Assembly (NCBI GenBank): GCA_002352665.1
Contig: DEIV01000031.1
Span: 1-6,142, forward strand
DNA length: 6,142 bases
Reading direction: 5' to 3'
From: Flavobacteriaceae bacterium UBA2765
Lineage (GTDB): Bacteria; Bacteroidota; Bacteroidia; Flavobacteriales; Flavobacteriaceae
Shown here: positions 1-5,382 of the stretch, in pieces
Layout: each line of letters starts with the position of its first letter
How positions within the stretch are numbered: position 1 is the first letter of the stretch
Position numbers and translations under genes: made by a program
The notes under the pieces: model-generated
Told to the model about the DNA's origin: nothing
Databases searched by the model: none
Seen by the model: only the letters and a program-made list of their open reading frames with translations

Positions 1-374
1 TAAGAAAAGCATTTGAAGATATGTTGCCTGAAAGTGTAGCGTGGCGACAAAAAGAACAATTTTCTGATGGTGTTGGTTATAGTTGGATTGATACTTTAAA
101 AGAAGTAGTAAATCGAGAAATTTCAGATGAACAATTGTCCAATGCTAAATATAAATTTCCCATTCAAACACCAACAAGCAAGGAAGAGTTTTATTACCGT
201 TCAATATTTGCAGAACATTTCCCTTCTGATGTAGCCGCCTTATGTGTACCCCAGGAAGCATCTGTAGCTTGTAGTACACAGATTGCCTTAGAATGGGATG
301 AGAGTTTTAAAAACATGAATGACCCATCAGGTAGAGCAGTTGCCAATGTACATGATGATGCATATGCAAAATAA
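1..374 (+). CDS. asnB: Asparagine synthetase B (glutamine-hydrolysing), C-terminal part
   Basis: This is the 3' end of a gene that enters from the left edge. The open frame runs from base 3 (RKAFEDM...) with no stop upstream, so the ATG at 21 is an internal Met and not a start. AsnB makes asparagine from aspartate, glutamine and ATP in the cytoplasm. The visible 124 residues belong to the end of the C-terminal synthetase domain. Family-typical strings include WRQKEQFSDGVGYSWIDTLK near the start and DPSGRAVANVH followed by AYAK at the end, which closely resemble the C-terminus of enterobacterial AsnB as I remember it. The N-terminal glutaminase domain with its catalytic Cys lies outside the window. 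A strong terminator follows 60 nt after the stop, so the gene ends its own transcript. No frameshift is seen. Confidence 0.95.
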   Translation, partial: RKAFEDMLPESVAWRQKEQFSDGVGYSWIDTLKEVVNREISDEQLSNAKYKFPIQTPTSKEEFYYRSIFAEHFPSDVAALCVPQEASVACSTQIALEWDESFKNMNDPSGRAVANVHDDAYAK

Positions 375-434
375 TATATATCTGTGAGCAATTTGTTTAT
401 CATAGTTTTTAAATGAAAAAAGCAAGGTCAATAA

Positions 435-470
435 ACAAAAACTTCGTTTAAAAACGAAGTTTTTGTTTTT
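435..470 (+). terminator. Rho-independent terminator after asnB
   Basis: A perfect 14-bp stem (435-448 pairs with 453-466, left arm ACAAAAACTTCGTT) has a 4-nt loop and runs into a T-rich tail. The stem starts with A residues and ends with T residues, so it could also work from the other strand, but no convergent gene is seen here. It separates asnB from the GIN gene. Confidence 0.88.
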
Positions 471-475
471 TATAA

Positions 476-483
476 TATCTTTG
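476..483 (+). promoter_or_regulatory. Bacteroidetes -7 element (TATCTTTG) of the GIN-domain gene
   Basis: TATCTTTG fits the Bacteroidetes consensus TAnnTTTG and lies 20 nt before the ATG at 504, implying a very short leader. The expected TTG at the -33 region (17-23 nt upstream) is not present; that position falls in the asnB terminator stem. Either the promoter is weak or it needs an activator. Confidence 0.55.
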
Positions 484-503
484 GTAGCTACAAAACTAAA
501 TAA

Positions 504-1334
504 ATGAAAAAATTACTTCTCCTAATTGTACTCATTACTTTTTTTACAGTTCCGCTGCATTTATCAGCACAGGACAAATTAAAAGGTAATAAAATAGTAA
601 CTACAGAAAATAGATATATAGATGGTTTTAGTAAAATTGAAGTTAATGATAAAATTGATGTTGTCATTACCCAAAGCATGGATCAGTCAGTAAATGTTGA
701 AGCTGATGAAAACTTACATGTAGCGGTACTAACTGAAGTAAGAGACAGCACCTTAATTATTAATCTTACCAAAAGAATTGTTAGAAAAAAAGCGTTAAAA
801 GTATATGTTACCATTGATCAATTTATTGATGAAATCAGTACTAAAGACAAATGCGATGTATCGTCAGCTTCAACATTAAAATTTGACCAACTGACAATTA
901 ATGCAGAAGGAGATTCTAGTTTAGCATTAGATATTCAAGCTTCAAAATTTATTTTAAATAATAATTATAGTGCCAATGCTAAGCTGACAGTAAACACTGA
1001 CAATACCTATATCCATGCTGATAAAAATGGCAAGGCCAAAATTAATCTTTCTGCAGATCATCTTGAAGCTACCATTCGAGGATCGTCAACTACAAACATT
1101 ACAGGTAGTTGTTCAGAATTATATGTCAATGCAGAAAACAGGGGTAATTTTAAAGGAGAAAGTTTAGAGAGCAATGAAGTTATTATTGATGCTGCCGATA
1201 ATGCAGACGTTCAAGTCAACGCTAAAAAATCAATTATAATCTCAGCAATTGACAGCTCAGAGATACATATTTACAACAATCCTGAGGTCACATTAGAGAA
1301 ATTTACAGATAAGGCAGTTTTAAGAAAAAAATAA
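504..1334 (+). CDS. Exported GIN-domain (DUF2807) protein
   Basis: The 276-residue protein starts with a clear signal peptide: Lys2-3, a hydrophobic run at about 4-20, and probable cleavage after LSA at 22 before QDK. The mature part resembles the Bacteroidetes DUF2807 family (putative autotransporter adhesin head GIN domain). The strand pattern at about 39-70, with IDGFSKIEVNDKIDVVITQ and then VEADENL, is the family signature. Residues 125-260 continue as short alternating strands rich in N, D, S and A, as expected for a right-handed beta-solenoid. No C-terminal sorting domain or membrane anchor is visible, so it is likely periplasmic or loosely surface-associated. Two Cys (117, 203) are present in the mature chain. 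The function of the family is unknown. The gene precedes a two-component system with a 126-nt gap and no terminator, so co-transcription is plausible. The start is supported by the signal peptide and the upstream -7 element. Confidence 0.85.
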   Translation: MKKLLLLIVLITFFTVPLHLSAQDKLKGNKIVTTENRYIDGFSKIEVNDKIDVVITQSMDQSVNVEADENLHVAVLTEVRDSTLIINLTKRIVRKKALKVYVTIDQFIDEISTKDKCDVSSASTLKFDQLTINAEGDSSLALDIQASKFILNNNYSANAKLTVNTDNTYIHADKNGKAKINLSADHLEATIRGSSTTNITGSCSELYVNAENRGNFKGESLESNEVIIDAADNADVQVNAKKSIIISAIDSSEIHIYNNPEVTLEKFTDKAVLRKK

Positions 1335-1460
1335 GAAATCTAAAAACTTAAAACCATGCTTTTTCCGTTTATAATACAAATTATATTGTAAAAAGAACAG
1401 CTATAACAATCTATAAAATTAGAGATTTAAGTTGAAAATTGTACACGAAAAAATAAGCTC

Positions 1461-2147
1461 ATGAAAATTTTAATTGTAGAAGATGAAATTGAATTATTAG
1501 ATTCAATGACCACATATCTAAAAAATGAAGATTTTATCTGTGAAAGAGCCTCTTCCTTTTTTGAAGCTGAAGATAAAATTGTTGGTTTTGGATATGATAT
1601 TATCATATTAGATATTACTTTACCTGATGGTAGTGGTATAGATCTATTAAAATTAATAAAAGAACATTCTACCAAAACAGGTGTTTTAATTGTTTCGGCT
1701 AAAAATTCATTAGATGATAAATTATTAGGGCTAGATCTAGGAGCTGACGATTATATTACCAAACCTTTTCATTTAGCAGAACTGAATTCACGGATCAATT
1801 CATTAATAAGACGTAGAAATTTTGATGGAGATGATAGTAGTATCCAATTTAATGAAATAAATGTAGATCCAAGTTCAAAATCTGTAACCGTTAATGGTAA
1901 ACATATTGAATTGACAAAAAAGGAATATAACTTACTACTCTACTTTATCACCAATAAAAACAAGGTACTTACCAAAGAATCTATCGCCGAACACCTCTGG
2001 GGTGATGATATTGAAATGGCAGATAGTTACGATTTTATTTACACCCATATGGGCAATTTAAGAAAAAAGATGAAAAAACTAGGTGCACCTAATTATTTAC
2101 AAACCATGTACGGTCTTGGCTATAAATTTACTGACAATAAGCAGTAA
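1461..2147 (+). CDS. OmpR/PhoB-family response regulator
   Basis: This 228-residue DNA-binding regulator has the usual length of the family. The receiver domain spans about 1-117: acidic pair E7/D8, phosphoacceptor D51 in the string IIILDITLPDGSG, switch Ser79 in IVSAK, Tyr98, and conserved Lys101 in YITKPF. A short linker (about 118-127) leads to a C-terminal winged helix (about 128-224) with the diagnostic LTKKEYNLL, the LW of AEHLWG and the closing YGLGYKF. All phosphorylation residues are present, so it should be functional. It lies 106 nt upstream of a histidine kinase gene, its likely partner. I recognise no -7 element in the 126 nt before it, so transcription may come from the GIN-gene promoter. 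Its probable targets are the 11-bp direct repeats in front of the three downstream PepSY-like genes (inference). Orthology to a named regulator cannot be decided by eye. Confidence 0.93.
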   Translation: MKILIVEDEIELLDSMTTYLKNEDFICERASSFFEAEDKIVGFGYDIIILDITLPDGSGIDLLKLIKEHSTKTGVLIVSAKNSLDDKLLGLDLGADDYITKPFHLAELNSRINSLIRRRNFDGDDSSIQFNEINVDPSSKSVTVNGKHIELTKKEYNLLLYFITNKNKVLTKESIAEHLWGDDIEMADSYDFIYTHMGNLRKKMKKLGAPNYLQTMYGLGYKFTDNKQ

Positions 2148-2222
2148 GTTACTTATCTTATTAGCCACATTGAGATATAGGTATATGCCAACATATTAAA
2201 AGGGAATTACTCCTGAATACAT

Positions 2223-2249
2223 TGACATAATATAAAATAATAAATGTCA
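2223..2249 (+). other. Small inverted repeat just before the kinase start
   Basis: TGACAT (2223-2228) and ATGTCA (2244-2249) form a 6-bp inverted repeat around a 15-nt AT-only spacer, ending 4 nt before the kinase ATG. It could be a weak RNA hairpin affecting translation or a dyad operator. It is short and may be chance in AT-rich DNA. Confidence 0.25.
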
Positions 2250-2253
2250 GCAA

Positions 2254-3522
2254 ATGAAACTTATACAAAGAACCAGTAGAACCTACTTGTGGTTATCTAT
2301 TATTATATTTATTGCATCTACAATTATACTCATATTTGTATTGACTACAGTAATGAACAATAGATTAGACGATCAACTTCTATATAATAAAGGAGTAATT
2401 GCCAAAAGAATAAAATATGATTATCCTTTAACAATATTTGAAGAGCCTGAAGTATTAAATGAAGCTGAAAATAAGAAGTTTGCAAAAGATACATTGATTT
2501 ATAAAGATACTCTAATTCTTAGAGCAATAGAAGGAGAAGGTGTAAATGAATTTGAAAAATACCGACAATTAACTGCTTATGAAACCCTTCATGGCACACG
2601 ATATAAAATAATAACCAGAAATTCACTAGTTAGAAATCAGGATTTTATTTGGGTAATTGTATGGTCTACCTTTATCATTATCCTACTTTTATTAACCGGT
2701 CTATGGATATTGAACACTCAAATTTCAAAAAAAATATGGAGACCTTTCAATACAAATCTAGATAAACTGAAAAAATTCTCTATTCAAGACCAAAATCCAA
2801 TAGCGTTGGAACCTTCAAAAATAGATGAATTTATAGAATTGAATAATTCCATAAAAGGTTTAACACTAAAACTACAATCAGATTTTAATAATTTAAAAGA
2901 ATTTTCAGAAAATGCATCGCATGAAATGCAGACACCTTTAGCCATTATGAAATCAAAAATTGAACTTTTGTTACAATCCTCTACATTGACAAAAGAGCAA
3001 TCAGAACAACTACAATCTATCTATCAAGCGGGTAATCGTTTATCAAAATTAAACAAGACATTATTATTATTAGCCAAAGTAGAAAATCAACAGTTTAGTG
3101 ATAAAGAAGAAATATCCTTTAAAACTTTAATTGAAAAACAATTAGAAAATTACGAAGACTTTATTATCAATAAAAAAATAACAGTACATAAGGAGCTGTC
3201 CGATCATATCTGTTCGGCTAATATGATCTTGGTGGATACATTAGTATCCAATTTATTGAGTAATGCAATAAAACACAATATTCCTAATGGGAAAATCGAT
3301 ATTATATATAATAAGGATACCCTTATATTCTCTAATACAGGAAACACCTTAAAAGGAGATCCTGTAAATCTTTTTAATCGTTTTAAAAAAGAGAGTACTT
3401 TAAAAGACTCTTTAGGTCTTGGTTTAGCTATAATCAAACAAATCTGCGATGTTAACCTTTGGCAACTAAATTACACTTGCAAAGAAAATTTACATATAAT
3501 TACAGTTATTTTTAAAACTTAA
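2254..3522 (+). CDS. Sensor histidine kinase of a two-component system
   Basis: This 422-residue inner-membrane kinase pairs with the response regulator upstream. Order of parts: transmembrane helix 1 (about 12-34), a roughly 95-residue periplasmic sensor region without a recognised domain (about 35-130), transmembrane helix 2 (about 131-154), a linker, then the HisKA dimerisation domain with the H box SHEMQTPLA and phosphoacceptor His223. The ATPase domain follows, with the N box LLSNAIKHN (Asn337), a G1-like box SNTG (361-363), the F box LFNRF (373-377) and the G2 box GLGLGLAI (386-393). The G1 box has Asn in place of the usual Asp of DxGxG; I recall this variant in Bacteroidetes kinases, so it does not imply loss of activity. 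The stop codon TAA (3520-3522) lies inside the first regulator-like box of the next promoter, so the gene directly abuts the PepSY-like cassettes. The sensed signal is unknown. Confidence 0.93.
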   Translation: MKLIQRTSRTYLWLSIIIFIASTIILIFVLTTVMNNRLDDQLLYNKGVIAKRIKYDYPLTIFEEPEVLNEAENKKFAKDTLIYKDTLILRAIEGEGVNEFEKYRQLTAYETLHGTRYKIITRNSLVRNQDFIWVIVWSTFIIILLLLTGLWILNTQISKKIWRPFNTNLDKLKKFSIQDQNPIALEPSKIDEFIELNNSIKGLTLKLQSDFNNLKEFSENASHEMQTPLAIMKSKIELLLQSSTLTKEQSEQLQSIYQAGNRLSKLNKTLLLLAKVENQQFSDKEEISFKTLIEKQLENYEDFIINKKITVHKELSDHICSANMILVDTLVSNLLSNAIKHNIPNGKIDIIYNKDTLIFSNTGNTLKGDPVNLFNRFKKESTLKDSLGLGLAIIKQICDVNLWQLNYTCKENLHIITVIFKT

Positions 3523-3552
3523 GAAAGTCTTTAGATTCGGCACTTACATTTG
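3518..3552 (+). promoter_or_regulatory. Promoter of PepSY-like gene 1 with 11-bp direct repeats
   Basis: Two direct repeats, CTTAAGA (3518-3524) and CTTTAGA (3529-3535), are offset by 11 bp, one helical turn, as in PhoB-type boxes. The -7 element TACATTTG (3545-3552) begins 16 nt after the start of the second box. At the -33 position, where flavobacterial promoters have TTG, this promoter has AAG (3525-3527) within the box region. This suggests dependence on an activator, most simply the OmpR-family regulator encoded upstream (inference). The first box overlaps the kinase stop codon. A transcript from here would have a leader of about 45 nt. Confidence 0.65.
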
Positions 3553-3603
3553 TCTCATCAAAACAAATAAATCTAAATATTAATTTTTAAAAACAAGAAA
3601 ATC

Positions 3604-3954
3604 ATGAGAAAATTAAGTTATGTAATTGTAATTGCAGCATTAAGTTTAATTAGTACAACTACTTTTGCTCAAGAGGTAGAAGAACCTGTTGAAGCTACAG
3701 AAGTTGCTGAGGTTACTGAAGCTACCGAGGTTGAGGCAATTGCCGAAGCGGTACAACAAGAAAAAGTTGAAATTCAATTGAATGAATTACCTGAAGCTGT
3801 AATAGCTACATTGTCTGCTGATTTTGCAGGATACACTGCTGATAAAGCTTTTAAAACTGCTACTGATGGAGTAGAAACTTATGCTGTTCAATTGTCAAAA
3901 GAAGGTGAAGCTATTGAAGTGAATTTTGATGCTGAAGGTAAAGTTATAGAATAA
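3604..3954 (+). CDS. Small secreted PepSY-like protein, copy 1
   Basis: The 116-residue precursor has a signal peptide (RK at 2-3, hydrophobic 6-20, probable cleavage after TTTFA at 22 before QEVEE). A low-complexity acidic linker follows (about 24-50, repeats of TEV, AEV and TEA), then one folded core (about 54-116) containing ELPEAVIATL, DFAGY, KAFK, YAVQLSK and a terminal VNFDAEGKVIE. That order resembles half of the Bacteroidetes PepSY-like/putative beta-lactamase-inhibitor-like family (PF11396, DUF2874), which I recall as often carrying two such motifs, so this would be a short form. It is probably periplasmic. Family function is not established; a modulatory role toward the neighbouring kinase is only a guess. 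The gene is 81 nt after the kinase stop, behind its own promoter, and is nearly identical to copy 2 outside the linker. The start is fixed by the signal peptide and by agreement with copies 2 and 3. Confidence 0.85.
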   Translation: MRKLSYVIVIAALSLISTTTFAQEVEEPVEATEVAEVTEATEVEAIAEAVQQEKVEIQLNELPEAVIATLSADFAGYTADKAFKTATDGVETYAVQLSKEGEAIEVNFDAEGKVIE

Positions 3955-3965
3955 AAAAGAACAAT

Positions 3966-3989
3966 AAAGCAAATTGGGTTGATTGCTTT
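3966..3989 (+). other. Conserved 3' hairpin A, unit 1
   Basis: AAAGCAA (3966-3972) pairs with TTGCTTT (3983-3989) around the loop ATTGGGTTGA, 11 nt after the stop codon. The stem and loop are identical in all three cassettes, which is unusual because the other loops vary. It has no T tract of its own, so it is not a simple terminator. It may be a protein- or RNA-binding site or protect the 3' end. Confidence 0.6.
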
Positions 3990-3993
3990 TACT

Positions 3994-4037
3994 GAAACAG
4001 CTTAATGATACTACAAAGTTAAGCTGTTTCTTTTTTT
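3994..4037 (+). terminator. Terminator (hairpin B), unit 1
   Basis: A 12-bp stem (GAAACAGCTTAA at 3994-4005 with 4019-4030) is extended by one G-T wobble and followed by seven T. It is the probable main terminator of PepSY-like gene 1. Confidence 0.88.
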
Positions 4038-4053
4038 AATCAATACAAAAACT

Positions 4054-4122
4054 AAAACACTCTAAATTTAAATACGCTCTTTTCGAAGAGAAATTATTAC
4101 AGGCCTTTTGGCTTTTAATAAT
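4054..4122 (+). other. Conserved intercistronic module (linker, hairpins C and D), unit 1
   Basis: After terminator B comes a 22-nt block (4054-4075, containing ACACTCTAAATTTAAATAC) that is identical in all three units. Hairpin C follows: CTCTT (4077-4081), a TTCG loop and AAGAG (4086-4090). Hairpin D has ATTATTA (4093-4099) pairing with TAATAAT (4116-4122), with an inner AGGCC/GGCTT stem. No open frame of note lies here. It may be a small RNA between terminators B and E, or part of a read-through 3' UTR. Confidence 0.5.
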
Positions 4123-4128
4123 ACACTT

Positions 4129-4155
4129 AAAACACGCTCAAAGGAGCGTGTTTTT
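4129..4155 (+). terminator. Terminator-like hairpin E, unit 1
   Basis: AAAACACGCTC (4129-4139) pairs with GAGCGTGTTTT (4144-4154) around the loop AAAG and runs into T residues. The 11-bp stem is identical in all units while the loop differs. It is the second terminator of the cassette. Confidence 0.82.
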
Positions 4156-4189
4156 AATTTCTTAAAAAAATTGAACTTTTTATTTATAA

Positions 4190-4224
4190 CTTAAGAAAGT
4201 CTTTAGATTCGGCACTTACATTTG
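4190..4224 (+). promoter_or_regulatory. Promoter of PepSY-like gene 2 with 11-bp direct repeats
   Basis: Same arrangement as in unit 1: CTTAAGA (4190-4196), CTTTAGA (4201-4207) and -7 element TACATTTG (4217-4224). The stretch to the start codon differs from unit 1 by a single base, so both genes should respond to the same regulator. Confidence 0.65.
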
Positions 4225-4275
4225 TCTCATCAAAACAAATAAATCTAAATATTAATTTTTAAAAACAAAAAAATC

Positions 4276-4608
4276 ATGAGAAAATTAAGTTATGTAATTG
4301 TAATTGCAGCATTAAGTTTAATTAGCACAACTACTTTTGCTCAAGAAGTAGAAGAAACAGTTGCAGCTACAGAAGTTACGGAGGTTAAGGCATTAGCCGA
4401 AGCGGCACAACAAGAAAAAGTTGAAATTCAATTGAATGAATTACCTGAAGCTGTAATAGCTACATTGTCTGCTGATTTTGCAGGATACACTGCTGATAAA
4501 GCTTTTAAAACTGCTACTGATGGAGCAGAAACTTATGCTGTTCAATTGTCAAAAGATGGTGAAGCTATTGAAGTGAATTTTGATGCTGAAGGTAAAGTTA
4601 TAGAATAA
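4276..4608 (+). CDS. Small secreted PepSY-like protein, copy 2
   Basis: This 110-residue paralogue of copy 1 has the same first 27 residues, including the signal peptide cleaved after about residue 22. Its acidic linker is shorter by six residues and altered (about 24-44). The core (about 48-110) differs from copy 1 only at A84 (V in copy 1) and D94 (E in copy 1). At the DNA level the core differs by about two bases in 200, much less than the surrounding 3' noncoding sequence, which points to recent duplication with selection or gene conversion on the coding part. The product should do the same job as copy 1, raising its dosage. It has its own promoter and two terminator-like hairpins, so it is a separate transcription unit. 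Family assignment to PepSY-like/PF11396 is by motif reading only. Confidence 0.85.
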   Translation: MRKLSYVIVIAALSLISTTTFAQEVEETVAATEVTEVKALAEAAQQEKVEIQLNELPEAVIATLSADFAGYTADKAFKTATDGAETYAVQLSKDGEAIEVNFDAEGKVIE

Positions 4609-4609
4609 C

Positions 4610-4633
4610 AAAGCAAATTGGGTTGATTGCTTT
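4610..4633 (+). other. Conserved 3' hairpin A, unit 2
   Basis: AAAGCAA (4610-4616) pairs with TTGCTTT (4627-4633) with the same ATTGGGTTGA loop as in units 1 and 3. Here it begins one base after the stop codon, so a ribosome at the stop would cover it. Confidence 0.6.
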
Positions 4634-4637
4634 TACC

Positions 4638-4682
4638 GAAACAGCTTAATATTACTACAAGATTAAGCTGTTTCTTTTTTTT
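4638..4682 (+). terminator. Terminator (hairpin B), unit 2
   Basis: A 13-bp stem (4638-4650 with 4662-4674) is followed by eight T. Compared with unit 1, the base at the loop end changed so that the former G-T wobble is now an A-T pair, which keeps the stem. Confidence 0.88.
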
Positions 4683-4698
4683 AAGCAATATAAAAACG

Positions 4699-4765
4699 AA
4701 AACACTCTAAATTTAAATACGCTCTTTTCGAAGAGAAATTATTACAGGTTTCGGCTTTTAATAAT
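4699..4765 (+). other. Conserved intercistronic module (linker, hairpins C and D), unit 2
   Basis: The 22-nt linker (4699-4720) and hairpin C (4722-4735, TTCG loop) are identical to unit 1. The outer stem of hairpin D (ATTATTA 4738-4744, TAATAAT 4759-4765) is kept, but its inner part is two bases shorter and pairs poorly. Confidence 0.5.
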
Positions 4766-4771
4766 ACACTT

Positions 4772-4798
4772 AAAACACGCTCCTTTGAGCGTGTTTTT
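4772..4798 (+). terminator. Terminator-like hairpin E, unit 2
   Basis: The same 11-bp stem as unit 1 (4772-4782 with 4787-4797) is followed by a T tract. The loop is CTTT, the exact reverse complement of the AAAG loop in unit 1. Confidence 0.82.
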
Positions 4799-4846
4799 AA
4801 TCTTTAGAATTGATTGTCCCGTAAGATATATGATTTTACAATGTAT

Positions 4847-4928
4847 GTCATTCTAAACTTGTTTCAGAATCTTATAATGCTGTAAATAAATGTGATCATG
4901 GGAGACCCTGAAATAAATTCAGGGTGAC
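4847..4928. repeat. REP-like palindromic dispersed repeat
   Basis: Two 26-nt inverted arms (4847-4872 and 4903-4928), 19 of 26 positions matching, enclose a 30-nt spacer. Each arm is itself a hairpin: the right arm has CCCTGAA-ATAAA-TTCAGGG, the left a TTCT/AGAA version with one mismatch. The differences between arms are paired (TT with AA in one, CC with GG in the other), so each arm keeps its own hairpin. I recall similar GTCATTCTGAACTTGTTTCAG-type repeats scattered in Flavobacteriaceae genomes, but copy number cannot be checked here. It lies in the gene-free stretch between cassettes 2 and 3; nothing else is recognised in 4800-4990 except a lone CTTTAGA (4802-4808). Confidence 0.65.
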
Positions 4929-4998
4929 GTAATAAAATATGAGTAAAAAAATATACAAATCTTTAGTTAACAAATAATATTTTTATTCTAAATAAAAA

Positions 4999-5033
4999 CT
5001 TTAGATTGTCTTTAGATTCTATCTATATATTTG
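4999..5033 (+). promoter_or_regulatory. Promoter of PepSY-like gene 3 with 11-bp direct repeats
   Basis: Two perfect boxes, CTTTAGA at 4999-5005 and 5010-5016, are offset by 11 bp. The -7 element TATATTTG (5026-5033) again starts 16 nt after the start of the second box. Between the boxes sits TTG (5006-5008), 17 nt before the -7 element, which fits the flavobacterial -33/-7 pair; units 1 and 2 lack this TTG. A weak third half-site, CTAAATA (4988-4994), lies 11 bp further upstream. Confidence 0.65.
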
Positions 5034-5063
5034 TTTCAACAAAAGCAGATAAAAACAGAAATG

Positions 5064-5372
5064 ATGAGAAAATTAAGTTTTTTACTTGTATTCACAGTTG
5101 TAAGTTTTATAAGTACAAATGCCTTCTCTCAAACAGAAGAAGTTGTTGAGGTAATAGAACAAGAAAGAGTTGAAATTCTAATTAGTGATTTGCCAGAAGC
5201 CATTACTAATGCAATTAGTTCTGATTTTGCTGACTACACAACAGATAAAGTTTTTATAGCAACACAAGAAGAACAAGATGTATATTCAGTACAATTGACA
5301 AAAGCAAATGAGGTTGGTATTGAAGTTCTTTTTGATGCAGCTGGAAAAGTAATAGAACAAAAAGATTTATAA
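5064..5372 (+). CDS. Small secreted PepSY-like protein, copy 3 (divergent)
   Basis: I place the start at 5064, giving 102 residues, because MRKLS matches the starts of copies 1 and 2; the adjacent ATG at 5061 would add one Met. A TTG start at 5031 is unlikely since it lies inside the -7 element. The signal peptide is cleaved at about NAFS 22 before QTEE. The acidic linker is short (about 24-34, EEVVEVIEQE). The core (about 35-99) keeps the family pattern: VEILISDLPEAI, SDFADY, TTDKVF, VYSVQLTK, and VLFDAAGKVIE, with an extra QKDL tail. The sequence between these motifs differs strongly from copies 1 and 2, so it is an old paralogue, not part of the recent duplication. It probably works in the periplasm like the others; it could have a distinct partner. 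Regulation by the same response regulator is inferred from the shared boxes. Confidence 0.82.
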   Translation: MRKLSFLLVFTVVSFISTNAFSQTEEVVEVIEQERVEILISDLPEAITNAISSDFADYTTDKVFIATQEEQDVYSVQLTKANEVGIEVLFDAAGKVIEQKDL

Positions 5373-5382
5373 TAATAAAAAC

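Larger units (their letters stand above)
3516..4160 (+). repeat. Tandem cassette, unit 1
   Basis: First of three direct repeats, each holding regulator-like boxes, a -7 element, a PepSY-like gene and a structured 3' region ending in hairpin E. Similarity to unit 2 begins at AACTTAAG, right at the end of the kinase gene, and runs to just past the last T tract. The start-to-start distance to unit 2 is 672 bp. The leader and the coding core differ from unit 2 at only a few bases; the 3' region and the low-complexity coding linker differ more. Confidence 0.9.
4188..4800 (+). repeat. Tandem cassette, unit 2
   Basis: A near-copy of unit 1. It differs by an 18-nt shorter coding linker, a shorter gap between stop codon and hairpin A, changes inside hairpins B and D, and a reverse-complemented loop in hairpin E. 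Similarity to unit 1 ends just after the T tract of hairpin E. Confidence 0.9.

Noticed and set aside
194..403. Minus-strand frame of 69 codons opposite asnB
   Set aside because: It is a shadow of the well-recognised AsnB frame, with no promoter or family resemblance.
488..679. Minus-strand frame over the start of the GIN gene
   Set aside because: Its hydrophobic look comes from the reverse complement of AT-rich signal-peptide codons; no independent support.
1370..1385. TATAAT-ACAA-ATTATA palindrome before the response regulator gene as an operator
   Set aside because: It is only A/T in its arms, short, and not repeated in the other promoters.
1427..1675. Minus-strand frame opposite the receiver domain
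   Set aside because: It overlaps a certain gene in antisense and resembles nothing I recognise.
3204..3437. Minus-strand frame opposite the kinase ATPase domain
   Set aside because: It is an antisense shadow of conserved N, G1 and G2 box codons.
4802..4966. Single CTTTAGA (4802-4808) and CTTTAG (4961-4966) as further operator sites
   Set aside because: Neither has a partner box 11 bp away, and such 6-7 nt strings are expected by chance in AT-rich DNA.
5031..5063. Longer reading frame for PepSY-like copy 3 starting at TTG 5031
   Set aside because: The TTG lies inside the -7 element, upstream of the probable transcript start, and the added residues break the signal peptide alignment with copies 1 and 2.
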